Positions 35,801 through 47,800 of a stretch of 64,000 nucleotides of DNA are shown one piece after another; positions within the stretch are counted from its first letter, which is position 1, and every line of letters begins with the position of its first letter. The position numbers were made by a program, and so were the translations under genes. A model generated the notes under the pieces. The model saw nothing but the letters and a program-made list of their open reading frames with translations. It was not told where the DNA came from and did no database searches. The stretch comes from Chlamydomonas sphaeroides (taxonomy: Eukaryota; Chlorophyta; Chlorophyceae; Chlamydomonadales; Chlamydomonadaceae), in assembly GCA_001662425.1 (NCBI GenBank), contig BDDC01000125.1, positions 1-64,000 on the forward strand. The letters are read 5' to 3'.

Positions 35801-38800
35801 TGGACCTTCTGCAGCTGACGTGCCCCGACGGGCAGTGGGTCACCGGCGTCTTCGGCAGGTGCGCTGTGAGCCCGTACGGTTTGAATGTAGATCCGAGCTA
35901 AGCAGCTCTTCTTTGTCCTTGAGGGCTGGCGTGGAGATCGCCCACCTCGACTTGGCGCAAAGAGTCCGTCGTGCGGATCCACCGATGCGGATAGGCGCCA
36001 GGGTGTGCGTGCTGGGGTTCACGAGTCACGGGCAGCGGGGGTACCGTGGGTTTTATGTTTCGGGGCGCGGGGCGGCACGGACTTCCCCCGCGGCATAGGA
36101 CGCACGACTGCATGCCCGGAAAAAATGCATACATGCCATGCCGTTGTCAGGACCGAGCTTACCCTTCTCCTGAGTGGCGTCCCTTCGTTCATTCGAGAGG
36201 TCGGCATCAGGTGCGCGCCGCCGGGTATGGCGCATTAATTGCATTGTGGGAAGCACAGCGTTGTGCTACACAAAAAATTGCTAGCGCGCGCTGCGACAGC
36301 TAACAGAGCCCGCGTGCGTGCTTGGTCTGCAGTTGCTCTGGAGCCGCTACCGTAATTCGTGGTAAGCAGCACGCACTTTGGGAATTCAGAGGCCCAAAAA
36401 ACCGTAAACCCATCCGTAAAACAGGCCGTTTCATCCGCAGTTGTTTTCCGTAATCTGCGGCCTCGAACCTGCAGGCAGTTTTACGGATATTTGCCAAACA
36501 TCCGTTAATTGGGATGCAGGAACGAAATCAGGCCGCAGATTACGGTTGTTTGCAAACACCCGTAAATCGGGATGCAGGAAACCAGGCCGCAGATTACGGA
36601 TGTTTGCATGCGTCCGTAAAGTGGGATGCAACCTTTTTTCGGATGGGTGTGTTTCAGGCTTGGGCAGTTGGTTTACGGACGCTTGCGTCGCGCGGTAAAG
36701 CTTCACGGTCACGACACGAACACCCTCCCAGGGTTCTCTATCATAATCATACGCATATAAGCAACGTATTTACATAGCAAACGTGGTGGTAGCGATGAGT
36801 TTGTCGGTTTCACAACGTCCGTAAATCATCAGGTATGCGAAAATGGCGTACCTGGTTTGCGGGTCGACATAGGGTTTGCGGATAATCCTTTTCCCACAGT
36901 GACGTGCTGTGGTTTAGAAGCAATGTCACAGCGTCATTTCGTTATAAAGGCACAGCCCCAAGCAAGCACGTATGCAGGTGGACAGAGGCTATCAAACTTA
37001 GCCTTTTGCCGCTGCTGCGCGCGCCTGCAGAGCTGGAGACGGGGCTGCCTCCTGTCAACGGCACAACCAACACGATGCCCTTCTCGACCCCGGCCTGCCC
37101 GGCGGGCGTTGCGGCTGTGGTCGGCAAGGCGTTCACACACCCCGGCGCGCCCACGGCGCCCGGCCTGCTGTTGAGCATCGACGCCCTTTGCTACGACACC
37201 ATCAGCCACACATCGCGACTGACGTATTCATCACTGATCGTGAGGCGGTGCAATGAAGGGCTTGGGTTGCTACTTGCAGCAGCGCCTATCCTGCCATCCA
37301 GCCTATTCGTAATAATGCGTCCCGGCTGTGGTACTGCGTGCCCCCCAGGACGGCTCGCCGTACTCCGAGCGCTGCCAGCCCCTGGCGGTCATGTCGGGCA
37401 TACGGCTGCTGCGCTCGAAGTTCAGCGGCAGCACGCTCAGCCCGGCTCTGCCCATCGCAAGTGCCACCGCGTCATACCTTCACGGCCCAAAGCTGCTGTG
37501 CATAGATGTGCCAGAGCCAGAGGCAGCGCTGCCCATCGCGGGTAAGGCACTGGCCCGTGTGTCTCTAGGGACGCATCCGTTGCTAGTTGTGCGGGTGCAG
37601 GCCGTAGGGTAACCTTGATTGATCCGTATCAAACGCAACGAACGAGCGAACGCCGACCGCTCACTCTCACTCCTGCCACGTCTCCTACAGCGCCGCTGCC
37701 ATCAGTGGGCGCACCCACGGCTTACGGCACGCCCTTCAGCTACCAGTGCCCCGAGGGCAGCAAGGTGGTCTCCGCCCTGGCGGTCATGGATGCGGCGTCT
37801 GAGCTGCTGTCCATGCGTGTCGAGTGCGACAACGCGCCGTTGCTGCCGGGCGTGCAGCAGTCGCTGCAAACCATCGCTGCGGGCGGGGGCCGACTGATAC
37901 TTGGAGCCGTCAACGCCAGCGCACAGTTCACCACGCGCATCGGGGCCTTGAGCTTCCTGTCCCGCACTCGTGACACCATTGCGATAGCTGCTGCGGGCGC
38001 GGCCGCGAGCGTGGGCCAGGTCTCGCGGCAGCGCTACATCAGCCCCGAGCTGCTGCCGGCGCCGCCGCAAACGGCCTACCCTGTGGAGCGCACCTGCCCG
38101 CTGGGTGTGGCCGGCCTCAGCACCGACTACTCCAAGCTGGATGTAAGCAGCGACGTGGTGCCTGCGGTCGGCATGGACCTCTACTCCTCGCCAGGCAGCC
38201 AGGTGCGCTGCGAGCAAGTCGTCGCAAATGTGCTGCAAATGTGTTGATTGTGCTGCTGGGGCTACTGTAAGGCTACATACCGCGTGTAACTTAAAATGCA
38301 CCAAAGGGCCTGGACATGTGCCACCCCTTGCTCTCTCGTCTTCCTTGCTCCTCGCGCCAGCAGGTTGCCATGTACGACGTGCTGTTGGACTGGGGCCAGG
38401 CTCGCTCCTTCTGCAGGTCCGTCCGTCACAACAAAGCACGGCCAGCAAGCCATGCAACGGCCGGTGCGGGAACCGGGATGCCGCCCCTGCCTCACACTGC
38501 TGTCTGCATGTATGTGTGCAGGGCTCAGGGCGGCAACTTGATGCCCTTCACTGACGCGCTGGAGGTGCGGTGCCGTGGTGGCGATGCCGTGCTCTTCACC
38601 TTCAGTAGCCATGGCCATGCCTGCATCCTGCACATGCGCACGCACGCTTGGCACTCTCATCCCTGTGCACGCTCGTACACCCGCACGGCAGGCGGCGTCG
38701 GTGGCGTCCATGGTCCAGGAGTGGGCGGCTGGCTCCGTTGTGGATGAGGTCCTGGGGCTGTGGATTGGAGCCTACCGCTCACGTGAGACGACGTGCCTGT

Positions 38801-41800
38801 GGGCGGTGTGGCCTCTGGGCGTGCGTGTCAGTATCAGAGCGTCCTGTGTAGCTAGCGTTCTGCTTTCTAGAACTTGAACCATACGTAATTCCATTCTTCA
38901 TACCATCATGCTCCCAGGTGCTGGCCTGAGCAACTGGGGCTATGTGGACGGCACGCCGTTGGGAGACTTCCTGCCACCCTGGGCCGAGGGCGAGCCCAAC
39001 GACCTGCAGGGCGTGGAGGTGCGCTGATAGCGTGAGCTAGACACAGCAATCAGTCCCATCCAGCAAAAGCCCGGTGTGACTGCTACCACAGGACTGTGCC
39101 GAGATGGTCGTGAACACGACAAGCCTGGACGTCTACTGGCTGGACCGCGCCTGCACTGGGCTAGTGCGGCGGCCGCTGGTGAGGACACGGCAGCAGGGGT
39201 AGCAGGGGTGCGGTGTCCGTCCTGCGCAACGACGAAGCTGTTTGCGCATGCGGTAGCCCGTGCTGACTCTACTGACGCCCCCGCCTCGGCCCGTGTGTAC
39301 TGGCCCGACAGTGCAAACTTGGTGAGATGCTGGCTTGCATGACGGTGCTGCCGGCGGTCCCACAATCCAAATATGTGCACGCTGTCGGTACCTTTCCAGC
39401 GATCCCTGGACGCCGCATGTACCCATCACTGCAATTACCTCTCGTCTCCCAACCGCAGTGCCCAAGTCCAATGAGCCCGGCGTCAGCCCCAGCGACGCAG
39501 CCGTCCCCGCTGTGCAGCTATCGGGCAGCGACGGCGACGTCCTTACCATGTGAGTCGGCGGGATGGGCAGATGCGCGCTGACATATGCCATACGAAGGCG
39601 TCAATTCGCTTGTAAAATGCATGTGCGTACATACGCGGTAGGCTAGCGTCAACTGACACTACTGTGCCTTGTCGCAACTCTCCCCGACTAATTCAACACC
39701 ACTACGGCACCCCTAACTGCCACAAATCGATACAATTATCCCGCCCTGCCTCAGGTATGACGTGCCGCTGACCTGGGACGAGGCGCTCGCCTTCTGCAGT
39801 CGGCGCGGTGGCTCGCTGGCCTCCTTTGAGGACATTGACGACATTCGGCGCTTCTCTCTAGGCATGAGCACATACTTCGCGCTGCACCCGAGGAATACGG
39901 CACCGCTGCCGCTGCCCACTGTGTGGACCGGACTACGTAACCGCATCCCCAGCACCGGCACGCGCCAGAGTGCGCTGCGTGCTTCAAAGCAAGTCATTAC
40001 CTATGCGTTCCACGAGTATCTCCTTGTGCTGCAGCAGCAGCTCAGCTATGTTGAGGTGCGTACAGCGAATGCGATGTGGCGGGACACCGACGCAGCGAGC
40101 TGTGTGCAAGCATAGGGGAGTCGCCCATCTCCTAGCTCTATCAGGCTGGTGGAAACCCCCTTCCTGTTGCCTGCCATGGTCGCACAGGCGAGGGGCTGGT
40201 GCCAGGCCAACGGTGGCGATCTGGCAGCCTTCGAGACGTGAGTCGAACCATGCCGCTTGGTTGTTATTGCTGCCGCCGTCTGGCGGCAATATTGCAAGAC
40301 CTCTTGCCAGGCCCGGCCTCGCAATCGGTTCTAGGTTAGGTCTATTGTGGGGGCAAACAGCGTGATATGGTGCAACGCTGGCCCGCAACGAAACCACACA
40401 TGCTCGCCCCTGGGCGCCTGCCTTGCTCCGCACTGCACGCACCGCCGACGACGTGTGGCCGCCGCCCCTGCCTACTGCTGCCACCAGCGACATGGAGCGC
40501 CAGGCGGTGGCGTCCCCCATGCTCACCGTCATGCTCGAGGAGCTCAACGGAGACTCCACGACCCTGTCGGCCTGGATCGGCCTGAGCCGGGAAGATACCG
40601 CCAGCCCCTGGATGTGGCCCTCGGGCACTGTCTTTACCGGCGCCATTGTCAACGCCAACAGCAGCAGTGCCGCAACGGTATGCCAACGCAGCAAGGGGCT
40701 CTGTTGCGGGCGGGGGCCAGAAGCTGGAGCTAGCTAGCTAGGGCTAATACTGCCAAACATGGAAATAGCTAGCTAGCAATGCTGCGCCTGGAGCAAGCTT
40801 GATGCTAATGCATACATGCTCAGCGGGCGCTACCCACTGCACGGCCCTGCTGGCGCACAGGCGGTGGCGCTGACGCAGCGTTGCGTGTACAACGAATACA
40901 ACGGCGACATCACCAACTGCACCGTGGAAACGTACCACGCATTCGATCCGCAGCGCGAGGTGAGCGCACACCTCGCGCTGGTCCGGTGTGCGCCCGACGG
41001 ACGACATACTGGACGCGCTCATCAGTTCTAGTGACACGGTACCGAGCAGCGGAGCGCCCGCACGCCGCCTCGCCGGGCGTACTGTATGTGCGAGACAGCA
41101 GGGCGATCCTTGCCCGCTGGCTCACGCCGGCGCTACTTCAGCCGGCGACCCCCCTTGCGGGTGTAGACTCACATATGTAAGTGGCTGCCTTCCTAACTGC
41201 CCCCGGTCGCCTCCCGGCAGTCCTTTGGCTTCATATGCGAGCGTGACACGCCAGCGGCATCGAGCATCATCAGAAACGGCCGGCAGCTCTTTGCCATCTC
41301 AGAGGCGGGAGTGAGCTGGAAGGTTGCCGCCGACCGATGCGCTGGTTTAGGCGCGACGCTGGCATACTTCGAGCGCGAAGAAAGGTCAAACCTGATTTGG
41401 GACGGTCTTTTCAGGTACGGTTGCAGCAGGCCTCCTGCTTGTCTTGTAAGCCAACGGCCACCCACTGCTGCCAGGAAGGATTCGCCGCGCCCGTGCTAAG
41501 CACCAATGCCCACTGCCACTGCTCGCTGTGCCGTGTTCACTTCGCATGCATATCCCGTATCGATCACGCAGCGCACCGCCTATCGTGGAAGCACTGATGG
41601 CGCTGCCCTTTGTCCACATCGGCCTGAGGCGCAACGCCGGTGCGTTGAAAGCGACCTGTCAGTGTCTATGGGTGTGCTATATGTAGCGTGTCGATTGCTT
41701 TACGTTGTGTGCATCCATGATCTGAACACGTGCCGTACTGCCACGTGCCCTCACCGTGTATTGGATACGCAGGCGGCGCCTTCCAATGGGTCAACGGCCG

Positions 41801-44800
41801 GCCTTCAACCAGCGCTGTATGGGCCGCGAACCAGCCCAACGGGACGGCGACGCGGCCAGAAGACTGCGCCGCGCTCCGGGTATCCTCTGTTCCCTGCACC
41901 GACACAGAGGCCTGCCAACTGGAGATCCATGACGTGCCGGTGAGAGCGCCCGCAGGCTGTCCCTGCTGGCTAGCGCTGACGGCCTGTGCGGACACTGCGC
42001 TGCGACTGGCCGTGGTCACATGGCTTCCACAATATGTAAAGGAGCGCACAAACAATTATCCGCTCCCGCCCGTACCACTGTGTTCCCGGACGCAGTGCGA
42101 TGCTCCGCTGGGTGCCTATCTGTGCATGTACAACATCATGCAAGACGTAAGGCATGGCTGCATGCAGCTGCAGCTGGTTACTATTGCACACTGCTGATTA
42201 CTAGAGCACACACATGCGCGCGTTGCATAAGTTTGTTACATGCGTGCGTCATGTACGCCAAGCCGCGTCTTTCTGTATGGTTCTGGCTCCCTCACACAGT
42301 GGGGCTACAGCGATGGCACTCCCGTCGTTTGGGATCAGCAGCCGGGCGACCCCGCCCAGCCGCAGAAACCAGGTGTGGCTGGCTCGACGCCACGAATACG
42401 GCAGCCTGGCTGGCACCCAAACGCCGTCCGCCGGCAGTGCGTATCTGTCCACTGAGCCGCGGCCATGCCAAGATGCAGCAGAGCCGATTCATACATGATG
42501 CCAAGCAACCACGTATTGCGTGCATTCGTTATGACCTTGCTTGGCTGTGCGGTTCATTTGTTGCAGGCCCTGCCGCAATCGTCAACGTCGCCTGGACCGT
42601 GCCAGGTGCGGCCACCAGCAGTAGCATAGGCGGGCACGGCAGGCACCCCAAGCAAGCAACCAAGCCGCAGCTATCTAGCTGGCTGGCGTCCACGCTGATG
42701 TGCATTGTGCACCCATGCATGCGGGCCCACGTACCTAGCGACCAGCATATGTATGAACGCCATCCAGCACCCAGCCACGCCTGGTATTGAAAGCACAAAA
42801 ATGTTGCGCCGCGCCGGCGCGCCGCCGCAATGCGTGGCCCCAAAGCTCTACACAACGAACACGCGTCCATCCACCGCGCAGCAGGCTGCAACACGCTTAG
42901 TGAGCCCTGACGCCCCGCGTGCTGCGCCCGCATGCCTGTCGCGCCGCAGGCTGCAACGCCTTTTCCAGCACGCGCTACACGGCCTTTGGCAACGCCGAAT
43001 TCTACAAGATCGGCGAAGCCACAAGGGTGCCCAGCCCCTCGGCCTGCTGCGCGACATGCGCGGCCACAGCCAACTGCGTGTACTGGAACCATGACTCGGT
43101 GCTTCAGGTGCTGGGGTGGGCGAGGCCATCCGCTAGCCGTGAAATGAATTTTCCGGACCGGGCCTTGCCAGGCTGTGAGATATGTTTATGGCCCGCAATG
43201 CCCTCACTCCACCCGCCCGCCCGCATACATTGCACACGCAGACGTGCTCGTTGCACAGCCTGTTTGGCGGAAACGGCTACACGTCCGGACAAGCTTCTAG
43301 ATACTCTGCAGGCTCGGTAACCGGTGAGGCCAGACACGCGTCCGAACTGCTGTCGTAGCTGTCGGCGTGGCAGGGCGGCGATCGGGAGTATCGGGAGCCG
43401 CGCCCTGCTGCGACACCTACATTGAAATTGCGTACATTATCAAGCAATCGACAGCTTCACACGTGTGCACGCAATTCGCTTATTTGATGGCATGCTTCCC
43501 TGCATGCAGCGGAGCCTATTCCTGACACTCCCGGCAGCTTCGAGACCGGCCTCACGTCCGACTGCGTGGCCATGGAGCAAGCGTCGTCTCAGAGCGCCAC
43601 GGCGCCCAGCCTGCGCTTTGTGCCCCTCAGATGTGGCTTCCGGCTGCCCGTCGCCTGCCGGCGTGAGTGCGGAGTCTCTTTATAATTGCTGCGTGGTGTC
43701 GTCTGTCGTCGACAGGCTGCTGGTTGGGTTGTGCCGTGCGTGCGGCCAGCTGGTAGCCCCGCCCCAGTCGCGGATGGCTAAGTGTATGTCAGGTGCTCGT
43801 TCTCAGTACGGGCCTCGCCCACTGCCTTCCCACAGGCTCCGCTGTCAGCGATCCGGCGCTACTGACCGAGGAGGAGCGGACCGCAATCGCCCAGTTCATG
43901 GAGCCGCTAGCCACGGGCTACGCTAGCGGAGGCCAGGTACGCCCACCAGCTAGCATCCACCGCCGGTAGCTGGCCCACTGGGGGGCGGCCGTGCCAGAGC
44001 AGGCCTTGCATGAGCGGAACCATGATACCGCCGGCCAAGAACCAACGCCTGCCACTGTGCTGCCTCCCGCACGCCACCCCTCGATCGACAGCTTGAGCTG
44101 TCGCTGTTTGATGCCTTCATGGACGCACCAGCGGCCCAGGAGATGTGCGCTGTCCTGGGTGAGTGCGCGTCATTGCCACAGCAAGCTTCGCTTTGCTTTG
44201 CTTTGCGTTGCCCTGCGCTGCGTACACTGACGGTTTTAACCCTCCTCGCTCCATCCTCGCGTCGCAGGTGGCACACTGCTGGAACCGACGGCGCCGGCCA
44301 TGGCCGATGCCGCGGGGCGCGTCGTCCTGGAGGCCTTTCTCAGCAGCCCCTCTGTCTTCCCGCTGAGCGGACAGGGCGTCGCCGCGCGCTCTGCAGAGTA
44401 CCACATTGGTCTCAGCGACAGAGGTGCGTGCGTGCCGGAGGTGTGCGTTCCGTCCCAGACTAGCACTGTATGTGATATATAGCTACGTAATATATAGAAA
44501 CGTTAGCTATGTAATATACAGTTATGTTATATATTTAACTGGGTGGTCAACCCCACCTAGCTCCCGTCCAGGCCCTCGCGCTCGTGGCGTATGTTCCTTA
44601 TTTCACGATGTCTGCTGTTGGCCATACCGACGCTCCGTCGGGGACATACCGGCTGCGTATCGAATAGCTGCATGCGCATCAAGTCGACATCTAGGCAGCC
44701 AGACGACCTACTCCATGGCCCGGCGGCCTACCGCCCGCCATACGTACATGCAGGCACGGAGTCGACGTGGCAGTGGAACTCGGGCTCCCGGCTGGGCGAC

Positions 44801-47800
44801 ACAGCATGGATGACTGGCGAGCCAACCAACGACGCCTCACAGTTGCTATTCCGGTCGGACCGGCTGCAGGTCTGACCTATCTGCGCCGTCACTTGCGGCG
44901 GTTGGGACTTGCGGGAGGCGTACGGGGAGTGAGGGGCGGCTGGGACCCATGACCATCACGCACGCACGCACGCACCGCCTACCGGACCATCCATGCGCAA
45001 CGTCGGGGCTGCTGCATACACATGACGTACGTGCCCACGTAACTGGATGATGCAGGTGGTGGATGAGGACTGTGCGGTGGCTCGGCAGACGGCTCCAATT
45101 ACGAACGCAGTCTGGAGCTCCGAGCCGTGTCGCTTCAGGTGCGTGGGACCGGTATCATCCAAGCACATGCATATGCCAGCTGGGAGACTGACGGCTGGTC
45201 ACACGCACGGACCGATCACACCTGACTGCCGCCATCCTGTGCGCCCTCCCGTGCCACAGGGTGTCCCGCCCGCTGTGTCAGCGTGAGTCGACTTCGCCGT
45301 GTGACCGCGCTCGGCTGTTTTCTTCTCTGCACGCTGCCGCAACTCTGCAGCACCGCCGCTTCGAAGCAGAATTCCCCCCTGCCGCACACAGGCTCGACCT
45401 CATCGTCGCCTTACGGCAGCCAGCTCCGCAGATTGGCACCTGCGGCCCAGACGCTGCAGGGCAACGCGCACTTCATGTGAGTGACACGTGCAGCTAGTCC
45501 ATGAACGAAATGAGTGTGACCAGTACGTTTGTGCAGCCTGGTAGCTACACTTGGGGAAAGGATTGTTCCGTAGACGCAGAACGACCTGCAAATAAACCCA
45601 CCCGGGCCCGATTCTGGTTGTTGGGTTTACGGAAGAATTGGGCGCGGTCAAGAATTAGCAGCTTAGCTTAGTAAAATGGATATATATGTAGAACAAGACA
45701 GAGTATCAATATGTAATTGACCCGTACATCCGGGCCCTGACTTTGGTTACCTGATGTACGAACCTTTCTGGCACCTTCAAATTGTCGCAAGGGTTGTTTT
45801 TTCCGTTAAATGGACTCGTACATCTGGCCCCCAACTTTGGTTGCCCGACTTCCGGAACTCTTCGGCAAGGACGATGCAGACGATGTGTCACAAACGGCGA
45901 GCTGCTATACGGATGTGAAGAGCGATGTCAGAGTGTCAATGTGTAATTGACGGCGCTGCGTTTTGCGTTGTGGACAGTAACCTATGTCGGTTGCCGTCCG
46001 AAAACGTGAACCAGCAATAAACCGTTTCACAATTCCAACAGCAGTTTCTGGTTGCCCAATTTACTGATCTTTGCCTTCTTTAATCCGTCCGTGGCTTCAT
46101 CGAAGAAACGTTCTGTGGCTTCATGGAAGAATAGTTCCGTACATCCAGCATACAGAGCTTCATTTCATCAAGTCACGCACGGATAAAAGGAGAGAAGGGC
46201 CCTTTCCCACCGTAAAAACAGAGGTGGTTGTTTGGAGATAAAGACCCCGAAAGATCTCTCCACCCTTTTCCCCGAGTGCTACCATGCCACTCAACCTGCC
46301 CATACTGAACGAATGGTCTGAAAGATCCCTTGGCTGGTGTTGTTGATCCTACGCAGGCTGTTCACGCGCATCCTCAGCGACTGGCCCGCGGCAGAGCAGT
46401 TGTGGGTGGCGCAATTCAGCTGCAAGGATGCACGGGCAGGGGCCAGGCGTGCCCGGTGCGCTCAGAACGGAGCCAAACCCGTGATTCCCTGACATGCATT
46501 ATTGCAGGTGCCAGGCTCAGGGCGGCAACCTGGCCTGGTTCGACAACGCGGGCCAGTTCGAGGAAGTGACGGATATGGTGGTGCAGTGGATGCGAGGCAA
46601 CCCAAGGGCCATCATGCTGGGGACCTGGTTCGGGTGAGGGTGCAAACGAGCGGCGCGAGCTCCCTTGGGACAGAAAGCCGTGCGGCGGACGAGACAGCTG
46701 TCCAAGCTGTCCAGTTAGTCCAGTGTCAGCGGCAGGGCCACACGCACGTGTGGCACCACAGACAACGCAAGAGACGCACGGGGCCTGGAACCAATGCAAG
46801 CCAGAGCAATATCGCCCTCACGTTGTATTCCATGCACTGTAACCCCTACGTGCGCCACCTTGGTTCCTGTGTGCAGGCTTAACGACCGCTTCACCGAGAA
46901 CGACTTCCGTTGGTCCGAGTCTCCAAATGTGCCCAGGTCATCCGTCGCGGCCGCCAACTTGTGGTGGCCCTGGGCGCCGGGTGCACGGCAGTCGCCGGCC
47001 GTGACCATTCCCATCTCCTACCCCGGCGTCAATGGATACTGGTACCCGTGGTCTGACTGCCCGCCGGGCTCCTTTGTGAGGGGCATCCAGGCGCGAGCTG
47101 ATCGCCGAACGTTGTTGTTCAACTCCTCCCTCGACGCTATGGGACTGGTCGGGCTGCGGTGAGTTGCTTGGGGTCAGCGCGGATCGATGTGCGTGGCGCC
47201 AGTTGCTTACGTGGCAGTGGCGCTTGTGTGGCAGCCACGTATGTAGCAGCGTAGAGATAGAGAGCAAGGAAGTTGTGCCTGCCGGTGCCTAGCTTGCATG
47301 CCACTATGTACGTGTGCATTCCTCGTGCGAATTCTTGCTCCGCGCAGCATGCAGTGCTCGAACGCCACCTCGGCCAGCACCGCGGTCATCACTTCGGGCA
47401 CACCCGCAGAGCCCCCGGGTGCGTACGTGCGCATGGGGCTGCTTGGGGCTTTCCAAAATGCCGGTGGCAGCCGGAGTTGCGTTTATTCAATCGTTTTATT
47501 GGAAGGTCAGCAGGATGTTGTTTTGTGCGCTCCCCTTCTTGTCGTGCTGCAGTCACCGCTGTACCCGACTATGGGACATGGCGCTACTGCAACGCGTCCG
47601 ATTCCACGGACTATGCGTTGGGTGAGTCATACACTGTGTCGGAAGTCCGGGGCCTGGTGCCCGTTTCGGTAGCTAGTGTCGCCCGTTCGTGCGGTCAGCG
47701 CACGGTACGACAAATAAAGCGAGAGTGGGTGAGCCTTGCAAGGATAGGCGAACCTGCACACATGGCCCTACATGCATGATGCTATCGCACATGCTCACGC

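Larger units (their letters stand above)
34458..38202 (+). other. Tandem CPxG modules, VOMI-like (giant gene)
   Basis: Exons 34458-34747, 34987-35050, 35170-35254, 35419-35627, 35768-35858, 36175-36210, 36333-36361, 37031-37239, 37349-37541 and 37691-38202. The pattern C-P-x-G-x-x-[VI]-x-[GA]-[hydrophobic] ... [LIM]-x-[LIMV]-x-C recurs: LTACPPEHMLATLSAF, SCPTGVAQIAG with FITGMRMRC, WGWTCPNDTAIVAIAW with SVAFRC, LTCPDGQWVTGVFG with VGI-C, ACPAGVAAVVGKAF, YQCPEGSKVVSALAVM with LSMRVEC, and TCPLGVAGLSTDY. It resembles single repeats of vitelline membrane outer layer protein I. Family assignment is tentative. Confidence 0.5.

Noticed and set aside
36175..36234. End of the giant gene at a TAA after ...VGIRCAPPGMAH
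   Set aside because: A donor at 36211 followed by a 29-nt exon (36333-36361) gives the expected module cysteine and the exact phase for exon 37031. No poly(A) signal follows the TAA.
37031..38202. Separate second gene starting near 36.9-37.0 kb
   Set aside because: There is no signal peptide, and the first residues lie in the middle of a CPxG module whose phase fits the upstream exon.
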